A stretch of 64,000 bases of DNA. It comes from Flavobacteriaceae bacterium. Its GTDB lineage: Bacteria; Bacteroidota; Bacteroidia; Flavobacteriales; Flavobacteriaceae. Under the pieces are notes generated by a model. The model saw only the letters and a program-made list of their open reading frames with translations, ran no database searches and was not told the origin of the DNA. The first letter of the stretch is position 1. The number at the start of each line of letters is the position of its first letter. The translations under genes and the position numbers were made by a program. Below, one piece after another: positions 25,496-35,252 of this stretch. The stretch covers positions 21,475-85,474 of the forward strand of contig WUAI01000009.1 in assembly GCA_009827225.1 (NCBI GenBank), given 5' to 3'.

Positions 25496-25535
25496 ATTAC
25501 GATATTTCAAGGTACAAAGATACGCAATGAAAAGT

Positions 25536-26966
25536 TTATTTTGCTTTTTTAAATAGCCTTCCGATGCGCTGTAGAAAGGTGTCTATATCGATGATTCCCT
25601 GATCGGTTGTAGCACGATAAGTGAGCCAGATTCCGAGGGGAAGCATGATCACAGTACTTAGCCAGCTGGCGATAAACGGATGCATGGTACCATCTTCTGC
25701 GCTGTTCTTGGCGAATATGCCGATAAAATGATAGGTGAGGAACAGCAGGATCGCCACTACCATAGGCAATCCCATACCGCCTTTTCGGATGATAGCTCCC
25801 AGCGGGGCACCCACGAAGAATAAAATAATACAGGCAATTGCGAGAATGTATTTCTCGTGCAAAGCGATCTCGTGTTTGTTGAGGGCTTTTGTTTTACGCT
25901 GAAACTCCATCTTCTTGGCATTTAGTGTCTGAAGAGTTCCGCGAGTATTATCGATGGCTGTAGAAACGATTTGCAATTGCTGGCCCGACTTGAAATAATC
26001 CAGTAACTCGGCATACGTCGTGTCTCGCTTTTTCTTTGGCGGAACCGTATCCCTGATTTTTGTAATTCCGGCACGGTAATACATGTTTTCAGAAAACAGT
26101 TGAATATCCCGGCTGTAGCTTGTAGAGAGACGGTCGATCTCGGAAAATAGTTCGTTGATCTTATACATGTTGTGGTTGCTCAGGTCGTTTTCCTTGTCGA
26201 TGTCGGCATCGTTGAGCTCTGTAAGATCCAGGTTGATGGTATATCGTTCAAAATAACTCTTGGCAAAAGGCCGGTTACGTTGCTTCATGATATTCTTAAC
26301 CTGAACATCTTCATAATAATTCCCGTCTTTCAGAATCAGAGAAAGCGTATTGCTTCCTTTTTCGCTGGCCAATTCTCCCTCGTCGGCAATGGTTACCTTG
26401 GTGTTTTTACTTGGACTGTTGGGGTTTTTTTGATGGATCACAACCCCTCGTAAAAACTGCTCACGATCGCCGTATTTCTCTTCCACCTTTATGTTGAAAT
26501 TGTCCCCGATACTACTGAATTGCCCTTCCACGATTGCCATGGACGGACTCACCTGGGCGATATTCCGGCGAAGGTTCTGCCATTTATATTCGGAGTAGGG
26601 GATCACATTATTCGCAAAGAAGAAGGCAAGTACGGATAATCCCACAATAAAGAATGTCAGGCTTCGCATGGCTCTCTGTAAGGAGATCCCGGTCGATTTC
26701 ATAGCCGCGAATTCGTATTTCTCGGCAAAACTTCCGAAGACCATCAAAGAGGTTACCAGAATAGTGAGCGGCAAAACTAAGGGAATAAGTCGTGGTGAAA
26801 CGTACCAAAGGAATTTTAGTACGACCCATACATCCAGATCTTTTCCGGCTAGTTCAGAAATGTACAACCAGATGGTTTGAAGCACAAAAATGAACATTAA
26901 AATAATGAAGACGCTAAAAAACGTCTTCAGGTATGCTGTTAATATGTAACGGTCTAATATTTTCAA
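25536..26966 (-). CDS. LptF/LptG family permease (YjgP/YjgQ)
   Basis: 476 residues, inner-membrane component of the LPS export ABC transporter. Three N-terminal membrane helices (MKILDRYILTAYLKTF opening, typical of the family), a large periplasmic beta domain from about residue 120 to 330, and three C-terminal helices (LAIACIILFFVGAPLGAIIRKGGMGLPMVVAI is the signature stretch). The start is TTG 26966, nine bases after the LolA-like gene; the conserved opening confirms it. It moves lipopolysaccharide from the inner membrane toward the Lpt bridge. F and G paralogues cannot be told apart here. Confidence 0.93.
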   Translation of the reverse strand: MKILDRYILTAYLKTFFSVFIILMFIFVLQTIWLYISELAGKDLDVWVVLKFLWYVSPRLIPLVLPLTILVTSLMVFGSFAEKYEFAAMKSTGISLQRAMRSLTFFIVGLSVLAFFFANNVIPYSEYKWQNLRRNIAQVSPSMAIVEGQFSSIGDNFNIKVEEKYGDREQFLRGVVIHQKNPNSPSKNTKVTIADEGELASEKGSNTLSLILKDGNYYEDVQVKNIMKQRNRPFAKSYFERYTINLDLTELNDADIDKENDLSNHNMYKINELFSEIDRLSTSYSRDIQLFSENMYYRAGITKIRDTVPPKKKRDTTYAELLDYFKSGQQLQIVSTAIDNTRGTLQTLNAKKMEFQRKTKALNKHEIALHEKYILAIACIILFFVGAPLGAIIRKGGMGLPMVVAILLFLTYHFIGIFAKNSAEDGTMHPFIASWLSTVIMLPLGIWLTYRATTDQGIIDIDTFLQRIGRLFKKAK

Positions 26967-26975
26967 ACGAAAGAA

Positions 26976-27620
26976 TTAATCCAACTCGTCAATGTAATAG
27001 CCTTCTTCCTCGTATTTTTCTTTGTCAAAGGTAAAAAGTGTTTTGGACAAAGGTTGATTGGTTTTAAAAGAATTAACAGTTAATGTATACTTGGTGCCCT
27101 GGGCATCGGTTTGAATCAATCTGTAGATATGCTTGGTTTGAACATCAATTCCAAGCAGTATATCCTTGATTTCCGCTTTGGAATCGATAGGCATTAATTT
27201 TACAAACTGTATTCTTCTCCCTTTTATCGTCTGAACAATATCCATTTTAGAAGTGTACCCTTTCTCATAGAAGGTAAGTAGTTTGGAAGGTGTGATCTCC
27301 TTGTCATCCTGAGCATTGTATTTGGATATAGTTACCTCTTCATCCTCCGGTACGATAGAATATATTTTCTTTCCGTCAAACATGCGGGTGGTTCCCAACA
27401 TATTCAAAACGTATTTGTCACCATGGATGGTCACATTACCTCTTGTGTCCTGGGTTACATTTTCCTTTTTGTTGTTCAGGTTCCATCGGAAATCGATCAC
27501 GATATTGTCGTATCCTTTTACTTTTTCCGAAACTTCATTCAATAGCGTTTTGGCGCTCTGAGCCTGTGCCAAATTCAGACTGCATAACGCTACGATCAGG
27601 ATTGCTGCTACTTTCTTCAT
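26976..27620 (-). CDS. LolA-like outer-membrane lipoprotein carrier protein
   Basis: 214 residues with a signal peptide (ALCSLNLAQAQS). The mature region matches the LolA/LolB half-barrel layout: LLNEVSEKVKGYDNIVIDFRWNLNNKKEN, GDKYVLNMLGTTRMFDGKKIYSIVPEDEEV, and a late VNSFKTNQPLSKTLFTFDKEKY. LolA ferries lipoproteins across the periplasm. It starts one base after the ftsK stop codon and precedes the Lpt permease by 9 bp, the usual flavobacterial order. Confidence 0.9.
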   Translation of the reverse strand: MKKVAAILIVALCSLNLAQAQSAKTLLNEVSEKVKGYDNIVIDFRWNLNNKKENVTQDTRGNVTIHGDKYVLNMLGTTRMFDGKKIYSIVPEDEEVTISKYNAQDDKEITPSKLLTFYEKGYTSKMDIVQTIKGRRIQFVKLMPIDSKAEIKDILLGIDVQTKHIYRLIQTDAQGTKYTLTVNSFKTNQPLSKTLFTFDKEKYEEEGYYIDELD

Positions 27621-27621
27621 C

Positions 27622-29997
27622 TTACAAATCGTTATTTTCGTTGTTTAAAAGTTGGTTTAAGGCTTCAATTGTTGGGACGAGCACTTGTCTGGCTTTACTG
27701 CCTTCAAAGGGCCCTACTATACCGGCAGCCTCCAGTTGGTCTATGAGTCGGCCTGCACGATTATAGCCAAGTTTTAGTTTTCGTTGTAACAAGGATGCCG
27801 AACCTTGTTGTGCAATTACCAAAACTTCGGCTGCTTCCCGGAACAATTGATCCCGTTCTTCTACACCTATATCAAGAGTTGTGCCACCTTCCTCGCTCAC
27901 ATATTCGGGTAATAGGTGTGCATCGGGGTAGGCTTTTTGAGATCCGATATACTCCGTAATGTCCGCAACCTCCGGAGTATCTACAAAGGCGCATTGTATA
28001 CGCGTAAGGTCGTTCCCCTGGGTAAATAGCATATCTCCTCGACCTATGAGCTGATCTGCACCCGAATTATCCAATATCGTTCTGGAATCGATCTTACTTG
28101 TTACCCTGAAAGCAACACGGGCAGGGAAGTTAGCTTTAATGATCCCGGTGATCACATTTACCGAAGGCCTCTGGGTAGCGATTATCAGATGAATCCCGAT
28201 AGCCCGAGCCAACTGTGCCAATCTGGCTATAGGCGTTTCTACCTCTTTTCCCGCCGTCATGATGAGATCCGCAAATTCATCGATCACCAAAACGATATAA
28301 GGAAGGAATCTATGACCGTCATTCGGATTGAGCTTTCGTGCCTTGAATTTTGTATTGTATTCCTTAATATTTCGGCACAAGGCGTCTTTAAGAAGATCGT
28401 AGCGCGCATCCATTTCAATACAAAGTGAGTTTAGGGTATTAATCACTTTGTTCGTATCTGTAATGATTGCTTCATCGGTATCCGGCAATTTTGCCAGGAA
28501 ATGTCGCTCAATCTTATTGAACAGCGTAAGCTCTACCTTTTTTGGGTCTACAAGTACAAATTTTACCTCTGCAGGGTGTTTTTTATACAAAAGAGAAGTA
28601 AGTATCGCGTTGAGCCCAACTGATTTCCCCTGACCTGTAGCACCCGCCATTAACAGGTGCGGCATTTTGGCAAGATCCACGACGAAAGTCTCATTGCTGA
28701 TAGTTTTACCTAATGACAAAGGCAATTCCATTTCAGCATTTTGAAATTTAGGAGAGGCAATGGCGGAACGCATGGATACTATCTGCGGGTTCTTATTCGG
28801 AACCTCGATCCCGATGGTTCCACGCCCCGGTATAGGGGCAATGATTCGTATTCCCAGGGCTGAAAGGGAAAGAGCTATATCGTCCTCAAGATTCTTTATT
28901 TTGGAGATCCTTATTCCGGCTTCCGGAACAATTTCATACAGCGTCACCGTTGGACCTACAGTAGCTTTGATGTTTGCTATTCCGATCTTGTAATTGCTCA
29001 GAGTATCTACAATTCGATTCTTGTTGGCTTCCAGTTCTTCCTGGTTGATGGTGATTCCCTGGCCACCGGAATAGTCTTTTAGCAATTCAATGGTTGGAAA
29101 TTTATAACTGCCCAACTCCAGTGTTGGATCAAACTCTCCAAAATCTTCCACCAATTTCTTGCTGAGATTTTCTTCTACAGTTTCTTCTTCCACAGCTTGT
29201 TCTACCTCCATCACCACTTCTTGTTCTTGAGTGGATTTTTCTTCGGATACCTTCTTCAAGTAAGGCTCGTCGACAGTTTCCACCGCCGCTGGTGTGAGTT
29301 CGATTTCAGCGGTTTCCGGTGTTACAACCGCTTCAACTACTTCTTTTTCGTAATCCGTTTGTTCGACGACCGTCTCGGTTTCAGCGTCAAAATCAGATTT
29401 GATTTCCTGTTTGGTTTTCTTCAATGATGCTGAAATCTTCTCGGGTGTTACTTTGAGCCGTATTACCAGGTAGATGATCGCTAAAAAGGTCATCACCAGG
29501 ATAGCACCTATCAACCCCATATAATCCTGCATAAGGTCGTTGATCTCATATCCTACAACACCGCTATATAAGGAGTTGGAGTCTCCGAAGAAACCGAAAA
29601 ATACTGAAAGCCAAAGGGCGACCATGATACCCCAAAACCAAAACTTCAATAGTTGTTTTTTGGCGTAATCAAAGAAATAGAACACCCCGGTAAGGGTTAT
29701 TAAAAACGCTATGATGAAGGCTGAAATACCCAGTCCCTTGTAGATGAACAGGTCTCCCAGATTACTTCCGAATTTTTGCAACCAGTTCTTAGTCTCTACA
29801 TCACGTCCCAATTCACCTACAACACTTTGGTCGGCCTGCCAGGTGAAGTAATAAGAGATAAATGAAAAGATAAGTGCTAACCCAAGTAGGAATAAACCAC
29901 TACCAAGAATTACTTTTTGTTGTCGGGACCATTTGAAAGTAATCTTTTTTCGAGAGGTTTTGGTTCGTTTGGCGGACTTGGATTTTCTTTTGGCCAT
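27622..29997 (-). CDS. ftsK: DNA translocase FtsK/SpoIIIE
   Basis: 791 residues from ATG 29997 (MAKRKSKSAKRTKTSRK); the ORF-track start lies 13 codons upstream. Basic N-terminus, four membrane helices (about residues 30-200), a Glu/Val-rich linker, then the motor: the alpha/beta domain with Walker A GATGQGKSVGLNAIL and Walker B IVLVIDEFADLIM, and the C-terminal winged-helix gamma domain (LQRKLKLGYNRAGRLIDQLE) that reads chromosome orientation sequences. FtsK pumps DNA through the division septum and activates dimer resolution. It leads a coupled run with the LolA-like, LptF/G-like and probably ribB genes. Confidence 0.97.
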   Translation of the reverse strand: MAKRKSKSAKRTKTSRKKITFKWSRQQKVILGSGLFLLGLALIFSFISYYFTWQADQSVVGELGRDVETKNWLQKFGSNLGDLFIYKGLGISAFIIAFLITLTGVFYFFDYAKKQLLKFWFWGIMVALWLSVFFGFFGDSNSLYSGVVGYEINDLMQDYMGLIGAILVMTFLAIIYLVIRLKVTPEKISASLKKTKQEIKSDFDAETETVVEQTDYEKEVVEAVVTPETAEIELTPAAVETVDEPYLKKVSEEKSTQEQEVVMEVEQAVEEETVEENLSKKLVEDFGEFDPTLELGSYKFPTIELLKDYSGGQGITINQEELEANKNRIVDTLSNYKIGIANIKATVGPTVTLYEIVPEAGIRISKIKNLEDDIALSLSALGIRIIAPIPGRGTIGIEVPNKNPQIVSMRSAIASPKFQNAEMELPLSLGKTISNETFVVDLAKMPHLLMAGATGQGKSVGLNAILTSLLYKKHPAEVKFVLVDPKKVELTLFNKIERHFLAKLPDTDEAIITDTNKVINTLNSLCIEMDARYDLLKDALCRNIKEYNTKFKARKLNPNDGHRFLPYIVLVIDEFADLIMTAGKEVETPIARLAQLARAIGIHLIIATQRPSVNVITGIIKANFPARVAFRVTSKIDSRTILDNSGADQLIGRGDMLFTQGNDLTRIQCAFVDTPEVADITEYIGSQKAYPDAHLLPEYVSEEGGTTLDIGVEERDQLFREAAEVLVIAQQGSASLLQRKLKLGYNRAGRLIDQLEAAGIVGPFEGSKARQVLVPTIEALNQLLNNENNDL

Positions 29998-30070
29998 GAA
30001 TGGTTGTTGTCGTTCAGCAAATATACAACGTCCCAAACAATTTAAAATTTTTTGGCAATAAAGATTCTGC

Positions 30071-31054
30071 TCAGCTCAAAAGATTATAGTTCAGCTGAAA
30101 TTGTCCGTTCTTTCTCCATTGAATCCAACCGGTGTTCACTTTCTCAAAATCTTCCGTATACAATATTACCTTCATCCAATCATCGCGGATGAGAACCGGT
30201 TTCATGAAATCAAATGTTGCGTTCACGGTGCTGCTACTTTCCAAGGCTTTAATATGAACCGTATGCCTGGCACCTTCCTGGAACTCCACCGAACTCACCT
30301 TCAGCAAAAACTCCGGCCATAACATGAGCTTCCCGGTTTCTCTTGAAACAAAAGAAGAACGACCGTCGTTCTTATTAGTTTCCACTTCGATGAAGTCGGC
30401 CGATATTGCTAGTACCTTAAAATAAAGAATGCCATAATCAAGCTTCAAATGCTCAGGAACCATCCAGGGAGGAGCAGTGGATATTTCGTAATTTCCGTAT
30501 TCATTGTTCTTAAATGTAATACTGTCGGAGGGAGAGTGTTCCATTATTGATTTCTCAAAATTCGGATTTCCGTAGAAGTATAAACTTTCAGTTTCAAAAA
30601 GAGTAGGCGCATAGAATCCCAATCCTGCATCAGAAGTTTCAAAAGAACCAAACCAACTGCTGAGTAACAATGGTTGGATAAGAAGTGCACTTGTTGGAAC
30701 GGCTTCGGCAGCAGGGCCGGTTGTTTCCCGCGGAACTTCCTGTTCAGGTTCTTTATCTTTCTTCCTTTGTGTATATTGATAATAGTTATATCCGTAGCCA
30801 ATCAACATCAAAACGAGCAACACCCAATTGGTTCGAATAATACGTTTCACCGGCGACAAATACGCATAAATTAGGGCAAGAACGAGTCCGATACCTGAAC
30901 CCATCACACCATATCCTAATACAATCGCTCCACCTGCCAGCATTTGACCTTCCCCGGCTCCGGTCCATTTGGCAACCATGATACCTACAATAAAAAAAAT
31001 GGGTATACTCAATAAATACAAAGCAAAACTTGCGGGTTTAAATAGATTTTTCAT
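30071..31054 (-). CDS. Membrane protein paired with VWA protein, unknown function
   Basis: 327 residues. Three hydrophobic segments in the first about 100 residues (FALYLLSIPIFFIVGIMVA, GGAIVLGYGVMGSGIGLVLALIYA, NWVLLVLMLIGYGYNYY), then a Lys/Glu/Pro linker and a periplasmic beta-rich domain. That domain includes FGSFETSDAGLGFYAPTLFETESLYFYGNPNFE and the closing GWIQWRKNGQFQLNYNLL. I do not recognise a family. It starts 9 bp after the VWA gene stop on the same strand, so the pair is an operon. It probably docks or uses the VWA protein at the inner membrane, by analogy with other VWA systems. Confidence 0.7.
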   Translation of the reverse strand: MKNLFKPASFALYLLSIPIFFIVGIMVAKWTGAGEGQMLAGGAIVLGYGVMGSGIGLVLALIYAYLSPVKRIIRTNWVLLVLMLIGYGYNYYQYTQRKKDKEPEQEVPRETTGPAAEAVPTSALLIQPLLLSSWFGSFETSDAGLGFYAPTLFETESLYFYGNPNFEKSIMEHSPSDSITFKNNEYGNYEISTAPPWMVPEHLKLDYGILYFKVLAISADFIEVETNKNDGRSSFVSRETGKLMLWPEFLLKVSSVEFQEGARHTVHIKALESSSTVNATFDFMKPVLIRDDWMKVILYTEDFEKVNTGWIQWRKNGQFQLNYNLLS

Positions 31055-31063
31055 AAGATCGAT

Positions 31064-32467
31064 TTACCATTCATACATTTTGGTGTAGGTTTCTCCCTGC
31101 TTGACGGAAAATTCAAACCATTTGGTGGTGTCCGCACCATTCTTCCTACCTCTTAATCGAACCTTGTAATTTCCGGGTGTGAGGATAAATTCTCTTGGGT
31201 TTGAACTCTCACTGGTGTAGCTTCTACCCGCTGCTACAGATTCGTCCGTTTTGGCATCGTAAATACTCACAGTCACATCCACCAGTTGTCCGCTTTCTGA
31301 ACATCCAAGGTTGGCAATACCGGTTGCAAATTCATGGATGACATCCTTGGTTTCCATAGAGGACAACTCCACATCTTCGATGACATGTTCACGATAGCGT
31401 CCGTTGATCCTCAATCCCATGACTTTCACATCGTACACTCCGGCGTTCAGTTCTATGTCCTTAGGTTTTTTATAGGTTCTTCCACCCGTCACCGTTTTAC
31501 CATCCTGATCGAGAATCTTTACAGTGCTGTCCCAACCTTCGCCGTTATTGGTAGTATGAACTCTTAAAGTTCCACCATCAAAGGAAATCGTTTGATGGAC
31601 CACCTTATCTTCAAAACTCTCAATATTTCTAACCATTATTGCTGAAATCTTAGAACCTTCAAGAGGTTTAACTTCGAGATCATACGTACTTGGAGGTAGA
31701 AACACTGAAGCTGTATCACGATACGTTCGTACACTGATCGGTCTGCGTTTTGATTTCAGATCGTATGCCTTCACCCAAGCGTCCACAGGCTCTCCATTTT
31801 TGACAGCGTAGAAGGTAACATTCCCTTCGGGCATGGTCACCGTTTGCTGGGTAGCCTCATTGAGCACTTCACCCAAACCTGCAGCAGAAGAAGCATCGTA
31901 GTACATTCCATCACCTGCCTTGGCGGCACATTCCAATTGCCCGGTTTCTCCTTTTTTCAAACCAAAACCAACAATGTGTAGTTTGAAATCGATGCCTGCT
32001 TTTTTTGCTTCGGAAACCACATTGCATATATCGCCGTTACAGGACTCCACTCCATCGGTAATTAGAATAATGGTAGCACTGGAACCTGAAGCTTTCAATT
32101 GATCGATCACCATTCTGGCCGAGTACGCCAGGGGTGTTTTCCCTAATGGTTTGATGTTCTTCAATGCTTTCGTGACTTCGGTTTTGGAAGTATTTTCCAT
32201 GGAAACCAAAGTTTCAACATCCTTACAATCTCCTTTCTGCCGATGTCCATAGGCAACCACTCCTACTTGCTGGTTTTCTCCCAGCGTACCTACCGTCGTG
32301 GTCAAAACCTCAGAAGCAATCTCCATTTTAGTTTTACCCTCCAGTTGGCCCCACATGGAACCACTGGCATCATATATAAAGATAATGGGAGCTGTTGTTT
32401 CGGTCGATTGTGCGAGTCCCGGCAAGATAAAGCCCAGAACGCATAACAAGGTGATCAGATATTTCAT
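31064..32467 (-). CDS. Secreted VWA-domain protein with three C-terminal beta modules
   Basis: 467 residues. Signal peptide (MKYLITLLCVLGFILPGLAQS), then a von Willebrand factor A domain (about residues 27-205) with the metal-binding MIDAS motif DASGS, the TP of GKTPLAYS and the Asp in ITDGVES. Cysteines in GDC, SCNGDIC and LEC could form disulfides. The remainder is three related beta-sandwich modules of about 85 residues, each with the form 'x-V-x-x-x-D-x-(x)n-G-R-T/S-Y ... L-x-P/A-G-x-Y-x-V-x-x'. VWA/MIDAS domains bind protein ligands through a divalent metal. The partner gene encodes a membrane protein. Confidence 0.85.
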   Translation of the reverse strand: MKYLITLLCVLGFILPGLAQSTETTAPIIFIYDASGSMWGQLEGKTKMEIASEVLTTTVGTLGENQQVGVVAYGHRQKGDCKDVETLVSMENTSKTEVTKALKNIKPLGKTPLAYSARMVIDQLKASGSSATIILITDGVESCNGDICNVVSEAKKAGIDFKLHIVGFGLKKGETGQLECAAKAGDGMYYDASSAAGLGEVLNEATQQTVTMPEGNVTFYAVKNGEPVDAWVKAYDLKSKRRPISVRTYRDTASVFLPPSTYDLEVKPLEGSKISAIMVRNIESFEDKVVHQTISFDGGTLRVHTTNNGEGWDSTVKILDQDGKTVTGGRTYKKPKDIELNAGVYDVKVMGLRINGRYREHVIEDVELSSMETKDVIHEFATGIANLGCSESGQLVDVTVSIYDAKTDESVAAGRSYTSESSNPREFILTPGNYKVRLRGRKNGADTTKWFEFSVKQGETYTKMYEW

Positions 32468-32572
32468 AAAGGTGAAGAATTAGTTAGTATTATAAAAATA
32501 TCCAATAAATGGATACTTCACAAAAATATTTAACTATAATAGACTGTAAATCACCTATATGGGGTAATATTC

Positions 32573-32932
32573 TTACAGCTTGGGAATATATATAATACAG
32601 GCAATGATGATAGCACCCACGGCAGCAAAAAATACTGCCCCGGCTGCTACATCTTTTATATATCCGATTCGATCGTGGAAATCAGGGTGGACAAAGTCCG
32701 CCATTTCTTCTGCCGCTGTATTCAATCCTTCAATGCTCATCACCAGGGCTATGGCCAGAATTTGGAAAATCCACTCTGTCGTAGAAATATCATAGTAAAA
32801 ACCGGCGATGGTAACTCCAACAGCAACAATCGCCTGGACTTGTATACTTGGCTCATTTTTCAGGAGCATCCAAGCGCCCTTCGTGGCGTATACAAATCCT
32901 TTCAGTCGTTTACCAAGATAGGAGTTCCACAT
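32573..32932 (-). CDS. dgkA: Diacylglycerol kinase (DgkA family)
   Basis: 119 residues, a small integral membrane kinase. Three membrane helices; the conserved catalytic block VMSIEGLNTAAEEMADFVHPDFHDRIGYIKDVAAGAV carries the Glu and Asn residues of the family. Gram-negative DgkA recycles diacylglycerol to phosphatidate; related enzymes act on undecaprenol. It starts 2 bases after tpx stops, so the two are coupled. Confidence 0.92.
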   Translation of the reverse strand: MWNSYLGKRLKGFVYATKGAWMLLKNEPSIQVQAIVAVGVTIAGFYYDISTTEWIFQILAIALVMSIEGLNTAAEEMADFVHPDFHDRIGYIKDVAAGAVFFAAVGAIIIACIIYIPKL

Positions 32933-32934
32933 TT

Positions 32935-33438
32935 TTATGCGAGTGCGTTTAGTGCCGCTTCGTAGTTGGGTTCCTGACCAATTTCCGGAACTTGTTCTGT
33001 GTAGACGATAGTATCGTTTTCATCCAACACCATTACAACCCTGGAATGTAAACCTGCGAAAGCGCTGTCGGCCATTTCGAGGGCATAGTCCTTACCAAAA
33101 CTACCCGTTTTAAAATCGGATAACATCTCTACATTCTCAATCCCTTCCGCAGCACAAAATCTAGCCTGTGCAAAGGGAAGGTCCCTTGAAATACATAGTA
33201 CGACGGTGTTTTCCAGTTTTACTGCTTCTTCGTTAAATTTTCTTGCGGACGCAGAACATACCCCGGTATCAACGCTCGGGAAAATGTTCAGGATTTTCTT
33301 CTTTCCGGAATAATCGTTCAGGGTTCTTGTGTGTTTAAGATCAGACGAGGTTAATTCGAAAGAAGGTGCTGTACTTCCTACTTGTGGAAGTTCTCCAATG
33401 GTGGTGGCCGGATGGCCGCCTAAAGTTATTTTAGCCAT
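32935..33438 (-). CDS. tpx: Thiol peroxidase (Tpx, atypical 2-Cys peroxiredoxin)
   Basis: 167 residues from ATG 33438; the longer ORF-track start adds 13 unsupported residues. Peroxidatic C61 lies in SVDTGVCSASARKFN and resolving C95 in ARFCAAEGI, the Tpx spacing. ISRDLPFAQ and the C-terminal EVPEIGQEPNYE-like stretch also match. It reduces peroxides with thioredoxin in the cytoplasm. First gene of the tpx-dgkA unit, with its own promoter. Confidence 0.95.
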   Translation of the reverse strand: MAKITLGGHPATTIGELPQVGSTAPSFELTSSDLKHTRTLNDYSGKKKILNIFPSVDTGVCSASARKFNEEAVKLENTVVLCISRDLPFAQARFCAAEGIENVEMLSDFKTGSFGKDYALEMADSAFAGLHSRVVMVLDENDTIVYTEQVPEIGQEPNYEAALNALA

Positions 33439-33452
33439 GCTTAATTTTTTTG

Positions 33453-33482
33453 TAAAAATACACATAAGATCAATCACTCAAA
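33453..33482 (-). promoter_or_regulatory. Promoter of tpx-dgkA
   Basis: On the minus strand: TTTG (33482-33479), 18-nt spacer, TATTTTTA (33460-33453), one base off the -7 consensus, 14 bp ahead of the tpx start. Confidence 0.55.
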
Positions 33483-33500
33483 ATGAATCGACCGGTATTT

Positions 33501-34985
33501 TTAAGGTCTTGCCAATTGTCGGATTTTAATTCGGAAGGCCGCAAAAATCAATGTCATGAATGGGCTTAACCAATTGAAAATGGCGAAGGCAAAATAATCC
33601 AGTACCGGCACTCCCAATACACCACTTTGATAAGCTCCACAGGTATTCCATGGAACCAGCACCGAAGTTACCGTACCACTATCCTCCAGGGTTCTGGATA
33701 AATTTTCCGGGGCAAGCCCTTTGTCCTCAAAAGCCTTGGAATACATTTTACCCGGAACTACAATCGCCAGGTATTGGTCACTAGCCGTAACGTTTAATGC
33801 CAGGCAGCTTGCCACCGTGCTCGCGAAAAGTCCAAAAGTCGTGTGAAACAGGGATAGTAAAGCTTTGCTTATACGCGCCAATGCCCCGATGGCATCCATC
33901 ACCCCACCAAATACCATGGCGCAAATGATCAGCCAGATGGTACCCAACATTCCCTTCATTCCACCGGCCGAGAACAGGTCGTTGAGGGCTTCATTGTCGG
34001 TAGCCACAGAGGTATCTACAGTGATTGCATTCATAATACCTTTATAACCGTTGGTAAAATTCAGGCTTTCTCCTCCACCGATTGTGGTTACAATATCAGG
34101 TTGAAAAATAAGAGCAGCCACAGCACCTAAAAGGGTTCCAGCCAATAAGGCAATGAGCGGTGGTGTTTTCCTCACGATCATGACAATGACCAGTAGAGGA
34201 ACAATAAATAACCACGGACTTATATTAAAAGATCCCCCTATCGAGCTAAGTATGGAAGCAGTATCTGCGACTCCTTCCGGCTCCAGACCAAATCCGATGA
34301 AAATAAACACAATAAGCGTAACGGTTATTGTGGGGACCGTTGTGAATGTCATGTATTTGATGTGTGTAAACAAGTCGGTTCCAGCCATAGCCGGTGCCAG
34401 GTTGGTGGTATCACTAAGTGGTGACAACTTATCGCCAAAATAGGCTCCGGATAAGACGGCTCCCGCAGTCATCCCCAAGGAAATGCCAAGTGCTTCAGCA
34501 ATACCTATCAAGGCAATACCCACTGTAGCTGATGTCGTCCAGCTACTTCCGGTTGCAATTGAAATGATGGCACAAATGATCACACAGGATGCCAAAAATA
34601 TAGTGGGGTTTAGAATCTGAAGACCATAATAGATCATGGTCGGTATGATCCCGCTGATGAGCCAGGTACCTGCCAGTGCTCCTACCATGAGTAATATCAG
34701 CAAAGCTCCTGTGGTCGATTTTACATTTTCCGCAACTTCTTCCATCATTTGTTTGAAACCCACTTTGTTGAAAATACCGACTATGGCAGCCACTGCTGCA
34801 CCAAGTAATAGGATGAACTGATTACTTCCACTAAGAGCATCATCTCCGAAGGCATAGAAAACATTATAGAAGAGCATTGCCACCAAAGCAAATACGGGGA
34901 TCAGGGCTTCCCAGATATTCAGTTCGATGTTTTCAACTATGTTTTCGTCTTGTGGTTTTCTGGGTTTGATGTCTTGGCTTTGCAT
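33501..34985 (-). CDS. nhaC: NhaC family Na+/H+ antiporter
   Basis: 494 residues, about twelve membrane segments. Family signatures include IATGSSWTTSATVGIALIGIAEALG, GAVLSGAYFGDKLSPLSDTTNLAPA and the late DSGTVTSVLVPWNTCGAYQ. It exchanges sodium for protons across the inner membrane. In a proteorhodopsin-bearing marine cell this is a direct consumer of the proton gradient. Monocistronic, 62 bp upstream of the tpx start on the same strand. Confidence 0.94.
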   Translation of the reverse strand: MQSQDIKPRKPQDENIVENIELNIWEALIPVFALVAMLFYNVFYAFGDDALSGSNQFILLLGAAVAAIVGIFNKVGFKQMMEEVAENVKSTTGALLILLMVGALAGTWLISGIIPTMIYYGLQILNPTIFLASCVIICAIISIATGSSWTTSATVGIALIGIAEALGISLGMTAGAVLSGAYFGDKLSPLSDTTNLAPAMAGTDLFTHIKYMTFTTVPTITVTLIVFIFIGFGLEPEGVADTASILSSIGGSFNISPWLFIVPLLVIVMIVRKTPPLIALLAGTLLGAVAALIFQPDIVTTIGGGESLNFTNGYKGIMNAITVDTSVATDNEALNDLFSAGGMKGMLGTIWLIICAMVFGGVMDAIGALARISKALLSLFHTTFGLFASTVASCLALNVTASDQYLAIVVPGKMYSKAFEDKGLAPENLSRTLEDSGTVTSVLVPWNTCGAYQSGVLGVPVLDYFAFAIFNWLSPFMTLIFAAFRIKIRQLARP

Positions 34986-35252
34986 GGTAGTTTAGAATTT
35001 TGAAATGTAATGTTACGATTTTGTGGAATCCTGTGCAAATGCTCAAAAAGAGGTGAAAATTCTTAAATACGGGGTTTTTCCCTTGTTTTTATTTCGTTGA
35101 TTGTTATATATTTATAATTCTCCTCGCCCAACTTCCTACTTATTTTTTGTGAACATGGAACAACAGTCGTTACATCTGTCATGATTGCTGTTACAATCGT
35201 TCTACGCATTTTTAGCTATGGTCATTAAGTTTGAACAAGAAAACATGATCGT

